From Candidatus Heimdallarchaeota archaeon (lineage in GTDB: Archaea > Asgardarchaeota > Heimdallarchaeia > JABLTI01), in contig JAHLVZ010000003.1 in NCBI GenBank assembly GCA_019058165.1, positions 1 through 64,000 of the forward strand: a stretch of 64,000 nt of DNA. The letters run 5' to 3'. Below the pieces are notes generated by a model. That model made no database searches, was not told the DNA's origin, and was given only the letters and a program-made list of their open reading frames with translations. Position 1 is the first letter of the stretch. Each line of letters begins with the position of its first letter. The position numbers and the translations under genes were made by a program. Below are positions 18,053-27,351 of the stretch, one piece after another.

Positions 18053-19011
18053 TCATTTTTCCCCCCTAGTTTTTTCTTTCTTCTCATATTGCATAAGAAG
18101 ATAATAGAAATTAGCATTAGACATTCTGTAGCTATTCTAAATCCATAATTAGATACACTTATTGTAGTTGGATTATTTGGACAAACTTCCTGCCAATCTG
18201 GATATGTAACATCCCACCAACCAACTTGATATCCGGCAATATACATTAGCTCTCGAGCTGCATCAAGATTGTAACAGTAACGGATACTACTTGGATTCAA
18301 CCATTCTTCTAATGTGGGATTCGTAGGATGATGGATTATCTCATAATCATCACCTAAAACCACTTTTCTTATTTCTTCTCGGTTAATTGCATAAGAAATA
18401 GCTTTTCTAATAACAAGACCTAAAGAAATATCTGAGAAACCAACAGCTGGTTGATCACTTCCAATCACTGGTCTGCTTTCATGTAAATTGTAAAAAAGTA
18501 ATTCATATGTACTTCTATTGGAGGTTTGGGAAAAAAGAGGTAAACAAGGTAAAAGTTCATTCATCATATAATGCTGCCATTCCCAGCATTGATTTATTTG
18601 TTCTTGTGAATCATTAGAAATCATTTCTAATCCATTTTGTATGTACCACTCATTCTTACCAGTTCCTAATTCCTCATCCCAATCCATGCTAGTATGATAG
18701 CCAAACATCATATTATTGAGAGAGCCATTTTCATTATAGACTCCGGTGAAGTCTGGATCAACACCACCACCGGATAGACTAACATAAAAAACATCAGCGC
18801 CCCAATAAGGAGGAAACCCGAAAAAATCCCACCAGCCAAGAAGTTGGATATCAAGTTCAATGTTAATATTTCTCAAATAATCTCGCAATAAATTTAGGTA
18901 ATCAGTTCTTACTCCTCCGCCATATGATTTAGCTGTTAAAGTAAAGAATGGTTCAAAGGAATCCACTTTTGTTGTTGAAATTAATGCCAAGTTTGAGCAG
19001 CAGATTACCAA
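18049..19011 (-). CDS. single-lobe, permuted family-5 solute-binding protein
   Basis: 320 residues with the same plan as the next gene: hydrophobic N-terminus, GGGVRTDYLNLLRDYLRNI, DPDFTGVYNENGSL, then LPCLPLFSQ joined to LGLVIRKAISYAINREE, YNLDAARELMYIAGY and a C-terminal membrane anchor. The missing lobe is deleted at the same place as in its neighbour, so both descend from one deleted ancestor. It overlaps the following gene by 4 bases, so they are translated together. The listed start may be a little late or early; the hydrophobic segment is short. Confidence 0.7.
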   Translation of the reverse strand: MVICCSNLALISTTKVDSFEPFFTLTAKSYGGGVRTDYLNLLRDYLRNINIELDIQLLGWWDFFGFPPYWGADVFYVSLSGGGVDPDFTGVYNENGSLNNMMFGYHTSMDWDEELGTGKNEWYIQNGLEMISNDSQEQINQCWEWQHYMMNELLPCLPLFSQTSNRSTYELLFYNLHESRPVIGSDQPAVGFSDISLGLVIRKAISYAINREEIRKVVLGDDYEIIHHPTNPTLEEWLNPSSIRYCYNLDAARELMYIAGYQVGWWDVTYPDWQEVCPNNPTTISVSNYGFRIATECLMLISIIFLCNMRRKKKLGGKNE

Positions 19012-19066
19012 AGCTAAGCTAACAAAGATTACTCGCTTCGTTATTTTGTTTATTTTTAACTCCTCA

Positions 19067-20932
19067 TTATCTTCTTTTTCTTGACTTAATAGACCAAATG
19101 GAAGCAGTGCATAGAATCAGCATTCCTCCAATAACAGAGATTAATGATAAATCAGTTCCATTTGTTCCAAGCCAACCCAAATCAAAACCTGCTATTTTCA
19201 CGTATTTTCTTGCTTCCTGAATGTTATGATTATATTCAATTATATCAAGATTACACCATACACCTAATTTATGATAAATTGGATGATTCACTACTGCATA
19301 TTCTCCTCCATGAACGATGTTATTCATTTCTTCTCTATTCATAGCATAGGAAATTGCTTTCCTTATTGAAAGACCAATAGATATAGAGGGATCACAAGGA
19401 GCTGGTGCACGATTACCAATCACAGGTCTTACTTCTCGCATATTATAACCAAAGAAACCAAAATTCCAAGTGAGATCAGATTGGATTGCAAAATAATCGC
19501 AACAAAAACTATCCCCTCTCTTATCAGGTAAAGAAGTAATATCAAGAAGATCAATTTTTCCTGATTCAAATTCTAAGAGAGATATCTGCTCATTAGGAAT
19601 TATTCGTATTCTTAGTTGATTTATTCCTCCGGAGAAATCTCCGAATCTTGACTCCCAATTTAGGTTTGGATCATCAGTTATTGTTGGATCAATCCACCAA
19701 CTCTCAGGATTAACACATAATGTGGTTTCAGAGCTTATAGTATAATTGCTGATACTAAACAGACCTGTTCCAATGCATTGTGTAGCTAATGAAATCCAGG
19801 ATGGATGAGTAATATCAGGAGTTTTCCCATCTGGTAGTTGGCTTTGGTTCAAAAAGTGTTCTGGCAAGATTATAGTGCTAATAGCTGGTAAGAAGTCAAC
19901 ATATGGGTCTTGATGTCGTGTATCTGGATCACCATCAATAAAAATGTCCATTGTCCATTGATCGAGGATTTCCATTTTAGCGATCCAGTTATACAAATAT
20001 GGGTCATTAGATACATATTTCCAACAATAAAGGGTGAAGTAAACATCATGAATATCGAAATACTCACTGGTGAACAAGCTATCTGAATCATTTTGCCATT
20101 TAACGCCTTGTCTTGCAGTTATTCTCAACCAAGTATCATTCAGCATTGTGAAGTTTTCTGCTAAATGCGGCCAAACACTCAGATCATTATCATACCAGAT
20201 TAAAGGATCATAACATGCTTTCACAACAAAATCAGATGCAGAGTCATGCTCAAAAATTGGTGTTAAGTCAGACCAAGCAGCATCTGCAATTACAAGTTCT
20301 TTAGAATCTACTTGTCCTGTATGTGTGGTGTCCCAGGACATCTTCCCCCAAGATTGAAGAATTCCTTCTGAAAAATTATATCCTTCCAATTCTGGCCAAT
20401 AAGCCATATATGTTCGAGGTGTGAATGTTGGTTGTAGAGGTAGGATCTTATCCATAAGATACTGTTCCCACGCCCAGTAATGTTGTTTTCGTTCCTCTGA
20501 ATTTGGGGGCATGATCAAATTACCTTGTCTCATGTACCACTCATTCAACCCTGTTCCTAGGCACTCATCCCCATCCATACTTGTATGGTACCCAAACAAG
20601 TTGAGTGAGCCATTTTCATTATAAACACCAGTGAAGTCTGGATCAGCACTTCTTCCAGATAAATCAGTATAACAAATATCAAAATCTCTATAGACGAGTA
20701 ATTCACCTACAAATGTCGGCCAATCTTGGATGATTACTTCTAGATTTATTCCGATTCTAGCCAATTGATCTCTGAGTAAATACCCATAATCCGGTCTTAC
20801 TCCTCCTCCATTTGTTTTAAAAACCAATGTAAAAAATGGAGCTTTAGATTCTACTGTGTTAGTATTCAAATAGATATAACAAAAACTTGTAAGAACTAAT
20901 ACTACTAATAGTAAACTATACCCTTTCTTCAT
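19067..20932 (-). CDS. permuted family-5 (OppA/DppA-like) solute-binding protein, membrane-anchored
   Basis: 621 residues with a signal-type N-terminus (5-25) and a C-terminal membrane helix plus RKRR. Domain order is unusual. The segment with RPDYGYLLRDQLARIGINLEV, DPDFTGVYNENG and LPLQPTF, normally the C-terminal end of SBP_bac_5, comes first. The usual N-lobe follows (ACYDPLIWYD, WPHLAENF, ITARQGVKW, DIHDVYFTLYCW). Last comes the part that normally precedes the C-end (LSIRKAISYAMNREEM near residue 520, YNHNIQEARKYVKIAGF). No permease or ATPase gene is nearby. Peptide or sugar binding is plausible. Confidence 0.8.
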   Translation of the reverse strand: MKKGYSLLLVVLVLTSFCYIYLNTNTVESKAPFFTLVFKTNGGGVRPDYGYLLRDQLARIGINLEVIIQDWPTFVGELLVYRDFDICYTDLSGRSADPDFTGVYNENGSLNLFGYHTSMDGDECLGTGLNEWYMRQGNLIMPPNSEERKQHYWAWEQYLMDKILPLQPTFTPRTYMAYWPELEGYNFSEGILQSWGKMSWDTTHTGQVDSKELVIADAAWSDLTPIFEHDSASDFVVKACYDPLIWYDNDLSVWPHLAENFTMLNDTWLRITARQGVKWQNDSDSLFTSEYFDIHDVYFTLYCWKYVSNDPYLYNWIAKMEILDQWTMDIFIDGDPDTRHQDPYVDFLPAISTIILPEHFLNQSQLPDGKTPDITHPSWISLATQCIGTGLFSISNYTISSETTLCVNPESWWIDPTITDDPNLNWESRFGDFSGGINQLRIRIIPNEQISLLEFESGKIDLLDITSLPDKRGDSFCCDYFAIQSDLTWNFGFFGYNMREVRPVIGNRAPAPCDPSISIGLSIRKAISYAMNREEMNNIVHGGEYAVVNHPIYHKLGVWCNLDIIEYNHNIQEARKYVKIAGFDLGWLGTNGTDLSLISVIGGMLILCTASIWSIKSRKRR

Positions 20933-21046
20933 TTAGCTCAGCCATCCATTTCTTCGAGACTAATGAACTCTCAAACAATAATATAAACCATCGAGGTTTA
21001 TATCATTTTCTATCTTTAAAATTTAATTTTTGTCAGTGGTTTGACT

Positions 21047-21682
21047 CTAAAAACGGGCGGAATACAATTTAACTAAATTCTTCGGAACCCTATTTTGTGG
21101 GCAATGAAGATTCACACATTTTGAGCATAGTTTTGAAGCCAATCCTACAGCGTAATAGATTCCAGTTAGAATTGTCACTCCTAAGAAAATAGAAAACATA
21201 ATCAGTTGATGATTTTTAAAATCACTTACCTTTGTTAACAAGAACCATATTCCGTATGTTTGAATTGTTGTTGGGAACAGCAAAAAGAAAAAGTGACCGG
21301 TAAAATTAACAATCTTCTCTAAGATGTTCATTGGTTTCGATTGATATTTCCAAATTTTTGGTAATGGTTCCATGAATTTCTTTTGTTCATAATATGGACA
21401 ATGAGAGCACAGTACCTTTAATCTGATGATGAAGAAATATACTACAAGAAAACTAGTATAAATTATCGAATAAACTCTAATTCCGGACCAGATACTAAAG
21501 AGAACCATACCTATTGTTGATACGAGTAGATATGGAGAAAAGACTCTTTGAAATTGCCATAGTAGTTTTCTTTCCCATTTACAATTTAATTTGTTTTCTA
21601 ACACACAATTAGTGCATTTATTCTTCTTAAAAGCTTGACAATAAGTTGTTTCATCCTTTTCTTCTTGTTTTGTGTCAGCCAT
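21047..21682 (-). CDS. Cys-rich four-helix membrane protein
   Basis: 211 residues with four membrane segments (about 50-70, 75-95, 130-150, 160-185). Cysteines cluster on the N-terminal side (YCQAF, CTNC, NC), in the middle loop (CSHC) and at the C-terminus (CSKC, HCPQN), all predicted on one side of the membrane. They could bind zinc or an iron-sulfur cluster. The gene lies between two binding-protein genes, 5 bases from the upstream one, so it belongs to their operon. The family was not recognised. Confidence 0.7.
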   Translation of the reverse strand: MADTKQEEKDETTYCQAFKKNKCTNCVLENKLNCKWERKLLWQFQRVFSPYLLVSTIGMVLFSIWSGIRVYSIIYTSFLVVYFFIIRLKVLCSHCPYYEQKKFMEPLPKIWKYQSKPMNILEKIVNFTGHFFFLLFPTTIQTYGIWFLLTKVSDFKNHQLIMFSIFLGVTILTGIYYAVGLASKLCSKCVNLHCPQNRVPKNLVKLYSARF

Positions 21683-21687
21683 TTATC

Positions 21688-23592
21688 TCAGCTTTCAATA
21701 TCATAATTTTTTTTTCTTTTTATGAAAACAGTTACTACCCAAAGGATAGTTGATATTGCAATAAAATAAGTATACCCAGAGATCATTTTTGATATTCCTG
21801 TTGCAGGCGTATAATCGACAGCATATCCTGCTAGATCCATGTAATATTTTGCTTTCTGTAAATTATAATTGTAACGAATAACATTTGGATTAATCCAAAC
21901 ACCAGAATTTGGAGATAATGGAGTATAATAAATAGCATATTCTCCCTCATGGATATTGCTATTAATTTCCACTAAATTAATTGCATATGATATTGCTTTC
22001 CTAACTGCTAATCCAATAGTGATTGAATCATCAAGGGGGCATGGTTCTCTACTACCAATATGAGGACGATTTTCTCTCATATTATAAGCAATAAATGAAA
22101 ATGATTCGGTCGATTTGTACTGCAAATCAAATCTGATATCCGTTAGAAACTCATCTTTTTTATCAGGATTCCATCCTATAGAATGAAGATCAACCTTCCC
22201 TGCTTCAAACTCAAGGAGTGCTGTTTGTAGATCGGGCATTATTCTTATTCTTAATTGATCAAGCCCACCTGAGAAATCTCCGAATCGTCTATTCCATTCT
22301 AGGTTTGGATCACTTGTTATGGAGGTATTTAATCTCCAACTTTCAGGATTTATTGTAAGAATTGTCTCTATACCTTCATAGAATTGGCTAATTTCGAACA
22401 ACCCAGTTCCAAAACAATGATTACTAAAAATCTCCCAAGAAGTATGATTACTGTCAGGTGTTACTCCATCTGGTAACTGGGTTTGATTCAAATAGTGTTC
22501 CGGCAGGATTAAATCTGTCAGTGTAGATAAATACGGAGCATATGGCTCATTTTCTTCGGTGATTTGATTCCCATCTATGTAGATATCTAATGTGTAATTA
22601 TCTATAATTTCCATATGTTCTATCCAATCATAGAGATGTTGATCATTTGAGAGGTATTTCCAACTATAAAATGTGAAATAAACATCTTCAACATCTAAAT
22701 ATTCATTGGTAAAATTTCCTTCATAATCAGAAGCCCATTTTACTCCTTCTCTTATTTTTATTCTGATGTGTGTATCATTAATATGGGTATAGCTTTCTGC
22801 CAGATGTGGCCAAACAATTTGATCTCCATCGAAAGAAATTAGGGAATCCATGCAAGCACTGCTAATGAAATTTGAGGAAGTATACTCTTGGGATAGTGGG
22901 TTTAAATCAGTCCAAGCAGCATCAGTTATTACTAATTCATCGGTACTTACTTGTCCTTCATGAGACCCATCCCAAGACATCTTACCCCATGACTGCAAAA
23001 TACTATCTGTATAATTATAGCCTTCTAAATTGCTCCAATATGCCATAGTTGTTTGAGGTGAAAATGCCGGTAACATTGGACAGATTTTATCCATCAGGTA
23101 ATCTTGCCATGCCCAGTAGTGCTGAATTCTTTCGGGAGAATTTGGGGGCATTATTTTCGTTCCTTCTCTCAGATACCACTCATTTACACCTGTTCCTAAA
23201 TCATCATCCCAATCCATTGATGTGTCATAGCCAAAAATATTCAATGATCCATTTTCATTATAAATTCCAGTAAAATCCGGGTCATAACCTCCTCCTGATA
23301 AACCTAAAAACGTAATGTCAAAATTCCTTGTATATAACAATTCTTGAACATATGTTGGAAAATCAACAATGCGAATATCTAGTTGAATTCCTATTCGAGA
23401 TAAATGTTGTTTAAAGAAATTGAAATAATCAGGCCTAACTCCTCCACCATGTTCCAATCCAGACAAAGTAAAATTATAAGTAACTGCTTCTGTTTTTAAA
23501 GGGTGCAGTGTGATTACATTAGCGAAAAAAACTGTTGTTATTAGTAACATCAACAATGCATTTCTCGTAAAACACCTCATTATAACAGCCAA
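21688..23592 (-). CDS. permuted family-5 solute-binding protein, membrane-anchored
   Basis: 634 residues; an ATG at 23580 (MRCFTRNALL) may be the true start. It has the same rearranged order as the 621-residue neighbour: GGGVRPDYFNFFKQHLSRIGI and DPDFTGIYNENGSL first, then the N-lobe (ACMDSLISFD, WPHLAESY, IREGVKWA, DVEDVYFTFYSWKYL), then LAVRKAISYAINLVEI and YNYNLQKAKYYMDLAGY. The C-terminal membrane helix is followed by KRKKN. It is probably the first gene of the binding-protein operon. Ligand unknown. Confidence 0.8.
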   Translation of the reverse strand: MAVIMRCFTRNALLMLLITTVFFANVITLHPLKTEAVTYNFTLSGLEHGGGVRPDYFNFFKQHLSRIGIQLDIRIVDFPTYVQELLYTRNFDITFLGLSGGGYDPDFTGIYNENGSLNIFGYDTSMDWDDDLGTGVNEWYLREGTKIMPPNSPERIQHYWAWQDYLMDKICPMLPAFSPQTTMAYWSNLEGYNYTDSILQSWGKMSWDGSHEGQVSTDELVITDAAWTDLNPLSQEYTSSNFISSACMDSLISFDGDQIVWPHLAESYTHINDTHIRIKIREGVKWASDYEGNFTNEYLDVEDVYFTFYSWKYLSNDQHLYDWIEHMEIIDNYTLDIYIDGNQITEENEPYAPYLSTLTDLILPEHYLNQTQLPDGVTPDSNHTSWEIFSNHCFGTGLFEISQFYEGIETILTINPESWRLNTSITSDPNLEWNRRFGDFSGGLDQLRIRIMPDLQTALLEFEAGKVDLHSIGWNPDKKDEFLTDIRFDLQYKSTESFSFIAYNMRENRPHIGSREPCPLDDSITIGLAVRKAISYAINLVEINSNIHEGEYAIYYTPLSPNSGVWINPNVIRYNYNLQKAKYYMDLAGYAVDYTPATGISKMISGYTYFIAISTILWVVTVFIKRKKNYDIES

Positions 23593-23788
23593 ATTAAACT
23601 TGTACTTTTCTTATTATATATTTTTTCTGAATATAATCGCAAATTTAAGTTTATTATATTACATTTTGAGGATTTGAATCTTAAGATTTTAACTCATTAC
23701 TATTAATTAATATCTAGAGAATTGTTAAACTAGTTCTATAAGCAATTTTTATGAATAGCTAAAACAAACTATTATTGAGGTAAAAAAA

Positions 23789-24298
23789 ATGGAAATGATG
23801 GAAGGAATTCTTACAAGGAGAAGCATTCGTAAATTTACTGATAAACCTGTTTCTAAGGAGGATATTAACGATCTATTAAAGGCTGCTATGCAAGCTCCTT
23901 CAGCAGGCAACAATCAACCATGGTATTTCATAGTCATTGACGATCGCAAGATTTTAGACAAAATACCAGAGTTTCATCCTTACTCGAAAATGTTGAAAGA
24001 AGCTCCAATTGCAATTTTGATTTGTGCCAAAGTTACTACTGAGAAATATTGCGATTATTGGGTCCAAGATTGTTCTGCTGCAACCCAGAATCTGCTTCTT
24101 GCTGCTCATGCCAAAGGTCTTGGAGCAGTTTGGTTGGGTGTTTATCCAATTCAAGAACGAGTTGTTGGTATTACTGATTTAATAGGGCTCCCATCGGATG
24201 TATTTCCTCTTTCTTTGAATGCAATAGGTTATCCTTCTGAGAAAAAGGAACCAGTTGATCGTTTCAAAGAGGAAAAAATAAAATACAATAAATGGTGA
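23789..24298 (+). CDS. nitroreductase-family flavoprotein
   Basis: 169 residues, normal for a compact nitroreductase. The FMN-binding N-terminus ILTRRSIRKFTDKPVS and the APSAGNNQPWYFIVI motif are typical, as is GLGAVWLGVYP in the second half. The NAD(P)H-dependent reduction substrate is unknown. A GAGGT ribosome site lies 8 bases before ATG 23789. A hairpin terminator overlaps the stop codon. Confidence 0.9.
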   Translation: MEMMEGILTRRSIRKFTDKPVSKEDINDLLKAAMQAPSAGNNQPWYFIVIDDRKILDKIPEFHPYSKMLKEAPIAILICAKVTTEKYCDYWVQDCSAATQNLLLAAHAKGLGAVWLGVYPIQERVVGITDLIGLPSDVFPLSLNAIGYPSEKKEPVDRFKEEKIKYNKW

Positions 24299-24321
24299 GT
24301 CTTTTTTCACCATTTTTTTCT
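24290..24321 (+). terminator. hairpin terminator after nitroreductase gene
   Basis: AATGGTGA (24291-24298) pairs perfectly with TCACCATT (24307-24314) around a T-rich loop, and a run of T follows. The stem includes the stop codon of the nitroreductase gene. Confidence 0.6.
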
Positions 24322-24404
24322 TTGCCTACACCAACGGTTTATTAAGTTTATTTTGTCCTTATTTTCACTTGCTTCCTACTAACATATGGTGTTTGGGGTT
24401 AACT

Positions 24405-24743
24405 ATGAGCGTTAAATTAATTCTTAATACACCGGATCTAACTATTGGGGGTAATGCTCCTAAGAGATCTGTTGATTTGAAACCTGCTGATTACCTGGAT
24501 AAAACCATAAAGCAAGTTGTTTCTCAACATGTTTTCGCTGATATTCTTAAGGGTCAAGATGAAAGTGTTATGCAACAAGCAGTTGAACTTATTTTCAATT
24601 TCATTCAACCAAAGGGTATTGAAGATCCTCCTACTTGGTGGGTTAAACCATTTACTTCTCTTATTACTAAAGGAACCAAAGAAGTTGTTCTTGACTTAGA
24701 ATTTAGTGAAGAAGGGATTGCTTTCATGAAACAAATGATGTAG
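24405..24743 (+). CDS. small conserved-looking protein, function unknown
   Basis: 112 residues from ATG 24405 (MSVKLILN). An upstream in-frame start at 24369 would add 12 residues, but GGGG directly before 24405 favours the shorter form. The protein is soluble, with mixed alpha/beta pattern and no Cys clusters (TIGGNAPKRSVDLKPADYL; PTWWVKPFTSLI). It lies between the nitroreductase and the aminopeptidase, in the same direction. The family was not recognised. Confidence 0.6.
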   Translation: MSVKLILNTPDLTIGGNAPKRSVDLKPADYLDKTIKQVVSQHVFADILKGQDESVMQQAVELIFNFIQPKGIEDPPTWWVKPFTSLITKGTKEVVLDLEFSEEGIAFMKQMM

Positions 24744-24848
24744 AATTCTCCTGAAGATTGCTATTTTTCTTCTTTTTTTTCTTTTCCTTTGCTTATAACA
24801 AAATATAAGTAAGGTTACTTTTTCCTTTACATCAGAAAATTATCAGAT

Positions 24849-26357
24849 GTGTCTGAAATGAAAGTTTCCACAGTGATTTCTGTTTTAGAAAAAATTGATG
24901 CACCATTAATTATAGTTGGTGCTGTTGAGAAAGCTAAGGATGATTCCTTAGTTGGGAAAGATAAAGGTTCTCTTGGCAAGGTCGTTAAGGAAATTATTGA
25001 GCTTGATGACTTTAAAGGTGAATCCGGCGAGCTTCTTTTCACATATACTCAAGGTGAACTTCCAGCAAAACGTCTTCTTCTTGTTGGGTTAGGCAAGGAA
25101 GAAGAGCTTAAAGCTGAGAGTATAAGAAAAGCTTTAGGCAATGCTTCTAGAAAAGCTCGAGATCTTAATGTCAAGAAAGTAGCTATTAGTTTTAATCATT
25201 TCTTACGAAACAAAATTCCACTTGCTGATGTTGCAGAAGCTCTTGTCCAAGGGATAATCATGGGTAGTTTCCAGAATTTAAAATATAAGACAAAAGATTT
25301 GGATAAGTTCAAGCACATAGAAGAACTCGTCATCTTTAGTTCTGATGCTGATGAAAAAGCTTTGAAAGCAGCAGTAAAATCTGGCAAAGTAATCGCAAAA
25401 GCAGTCAACTTTTGTAGGGAAATGGCTTGGGGTCCAGCAAATGACATCACCCCCACAAAATTAGCTGAGGAAGCAATACGATTAGATAAAGAATATGGCA
25501 TCAAAACCACCGTGTTTGATCGTAAAAAATCCGAGGAAATTGGATTACATAGCTTTTTGGCTGTCGCTCAAGGAACTGAAGAACCTCCCAAATTCATTAT
25601 CATGGATTATGGTTCTGAGAAGAAAGATGTTGATACTATTGCTTTAATTGGCAAAGCTATTACTTTTGATACAGGTGGTATAAGTCTAAAACCAAGCCAA
25701 GGTATGCCCAGCATGAAGGCTGATATGACCGGTGGAGCTGTTGTTATCGCTGCAATGGAAGCCATTGCACAATTAAAACCAGATTTAAGGATTGTAGGAG
25801 TTGTTCCTGCAACTGACAACATGCCTTCTGGTAAAGCTTATCATCCCGGAGATATCGTCAAGAGTTACAGTGGACAGACTATAGAAGTCGTTAGCACTGA
25901 TGCAGAGGGAAGGATGGTCATCAATGATGCCCTAACTTATGCAGCTCGAAACTACAAACCAAAAGCTATGTTTGATTTTGCTACCCTTACTGGGTCAATA
26001 AGTGTTGCTTTAGGCAATCATGCCATTGGTTACTTTGCAAATGATGATGATTTAGCAGAGATACTTGAGAAAGCATCTGAAACTAGTGGTGAACGCATCT
26101 GGCGTATGCCATTATGGAAAGTGTATGATCAACAATTTAAAAGCGATGTTGCGGACTTTAAACACACAGGCGGTCGTCCTGGTGGAGCAATCACAGCTGC
26201 AAGATTCTTGAGTAAATTTGTAGAGGAATTTCCTTGGATTCATATGGATATTGCTGGTGTCTCCGGACAAGAAAGCGACAAGGACTATAATCCTCAAGGA
26301 AGCAAAGGTGCAGCAGTTCGTTTAATTGTTGATGTTTTAAGATATTGGAAAAAGTAA
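24849..26357 (+). CDS. pepA: leucyl aminopeptidase, family M17
   Basis: 502 residues, the usual length for M17. The metal-binding and catalytic motifs are clear: GKAITFDTGGISLKPS with the metal Lys/Asp, MKADMTGGA, and the signature STDAEGRMVIND. The N-terminal macro-like domain is present. It removes N-terminal residues from peptides in the cytoplasm as a hexamer with two metal ions. Start is GTG 24849, with TATA-like sequence at about 24793-24812. Confidence 0.93.
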   Translation: MSEMKVSTVISVLEKIDAPLIIVGAVEKAKDDSLVGKDKGSLGKVVKEIIELDDFKGESGELLFTYTQGELPAKRLLLVGLGKEEELKAESIRKALGNASRKARDLNVKKVAISFNHFLRNKIPLADVAEALVQGIIMGSFQNLKYKTKDLDKFKHIEELVIFSSDADEKALKAAVKSGKVIAKAVNFCREMAWGPANDITPTKLAEEAIRLDKEYGIKTTVFDRKKSEEIGLHSFLAVAQGTEEPPKFIIMDYGSEKKDVDTIALIGKAITFDTGGISLKPSQGMPSMKADMTGGAVVIAAMEAIAQLKPDLRIVGVVPATDNMPSGKAYHPGDIVKSYSGQTIEVVSTDAEGRMVINDALTYAARNYKPKAMFDFATLTGSISVALGNHAIGYFANDDDLAEILEKASETSGERIWRMPLWKVYDQQFKSDVADFKHTGGRPGGAITAARFLSKFVEEFPWIHMDIAGVSGQESDKDYNPQGSKGAAVRLIVDVLRYWKK

Positions 26358-26382
26358 AGGTGAAGTATTGTTTCACCTTTTT
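26355..26382. terminator. bidirectional hairpin between convergent genes
   Basis: AAAGGTGAA (26356-26364) pairs with TTCACCTTT (26372-26380), followed by T residues on the plus strand. It sits between the convergent aminopeptidase and NAD-kinase-like genes and can serve both. Confidence 0.6.
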
Positions 26383-26390
26383 ATCATTTC

Positions 26391-27338
26391 TTATCGAACT
26401 ACCAGATTCGCCTTTTTATCAGCTACTCCAATTTTTGCAATAGTACCTGAATTAAATTCGAGAAAATCTTTTTGTATACCATCACTAAAAATGACTCCAT
26501 TTTCTGGCATATTTGACTCTATAATTAATTCATCATCTGAGTAGATTGTATCATAAATCATTGTTGCTTCGGAGATTTTACTGATGAAAGGTTCTCTTAC
26601 TGCAAAGGAGAGATAACTTGCATCCCATGGAAAACGATATTCATCTTCAGTAGCTTGCTCCAACCAAACATCGTTTCTTCTGAATTGATTTACTAAACCT
26701 ATTGCACCTGTTATGATAGATTTAAACCAAGCAGATGAACCTGCACCTGTTGATACAATTATCCCACTTGAACTATGAGGTTCGGTTCTTCCTTTGAATG
26801 TAATTGAATAACGAGCGGAACCATGTGATTTGTGACCAATGAATAAATCATTTACACCATATAGTTGTTGATTATTGTTTAGTTTTGCAACTGCCATTGT
26901 TACTCTAATTACCGAATGATCGCCGTCTACCACTTTCTTCAATATTTTAGGAAATTGTTCAACAGAAAATGGTATCATGACACCGTCAAACCTTTCCGGA
27001 TCAGGATTCACTGCAATTATTAGTTGATTCTCGAGATATTTTGCAGTATTAATTACTAATCCATCTTGACCGATGCAAACGACTAGGTTATTTGGTCCAA
27101 AGAGAAAATTTGGGAGAAATGATTTTTCGATCATTTGATATTTAATATCCAGTGGCATTGATTTTTTCAGCTTATCAAGTGATACATAGTATTGTTTATG
27201 GGCAGCTTCATAATCTTCGAACGAGCCACCCATGTGTTCTATGTAAAATTTTGCTTGTGATTTCGTATTGAATCGCTCTATAAGTTCTTCTAACCAAGTT
27301 TTTTTGGTTACAACAACTATTTTGTCAATCTTGACCAT
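26391..27338 (-). CDS. NAD-kinase-like protein
   Basis: 315 residues with the fold signatures of the NAD kinase/diacylglycerol kinase superfamily. IGQDGLVI stands where NAD kinases have GGDGT, then NDLFIGHKSHGSARYSI, and SSGIIVSTGAGSSAW in place of the usual STPTGSTAY. The altered GGDG motif makes true NAD kinase activity uncertain. It follows the SPFH gene by 13 bases and so is in its operon. Confidence 0.7.
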   Translation of the reverse strand: MVKIDKIVVVTKKTWLEELIERFNTKSQAKFYIEHMGGSFEDYEAAHKQYYVSLDKLKKSMPLDIKYQMIEKSFLPNFLFGPNNLVVCIGQDGLVINTAKYLENQLIIAVNPDPERFDGVMIPFSVEQFPKILKKVVDGDHSVIRVTMAVAKLNNNQQLYGVNDLFIGHKSHGSARYSITFKGRTEPHSSSGIIVSTGAGSSAWFKSIITGAIGLVNQFRRNDVWLEQATEDEYRFPWDASYLSFAVREPFISKISEATMIYDTIYSDDELIIESNMPENGVIFSDGIQKDFLEFNSGTIAKIGVADKKANLVVR

Positions 27339-27351
27339 CTACATTACCTTG

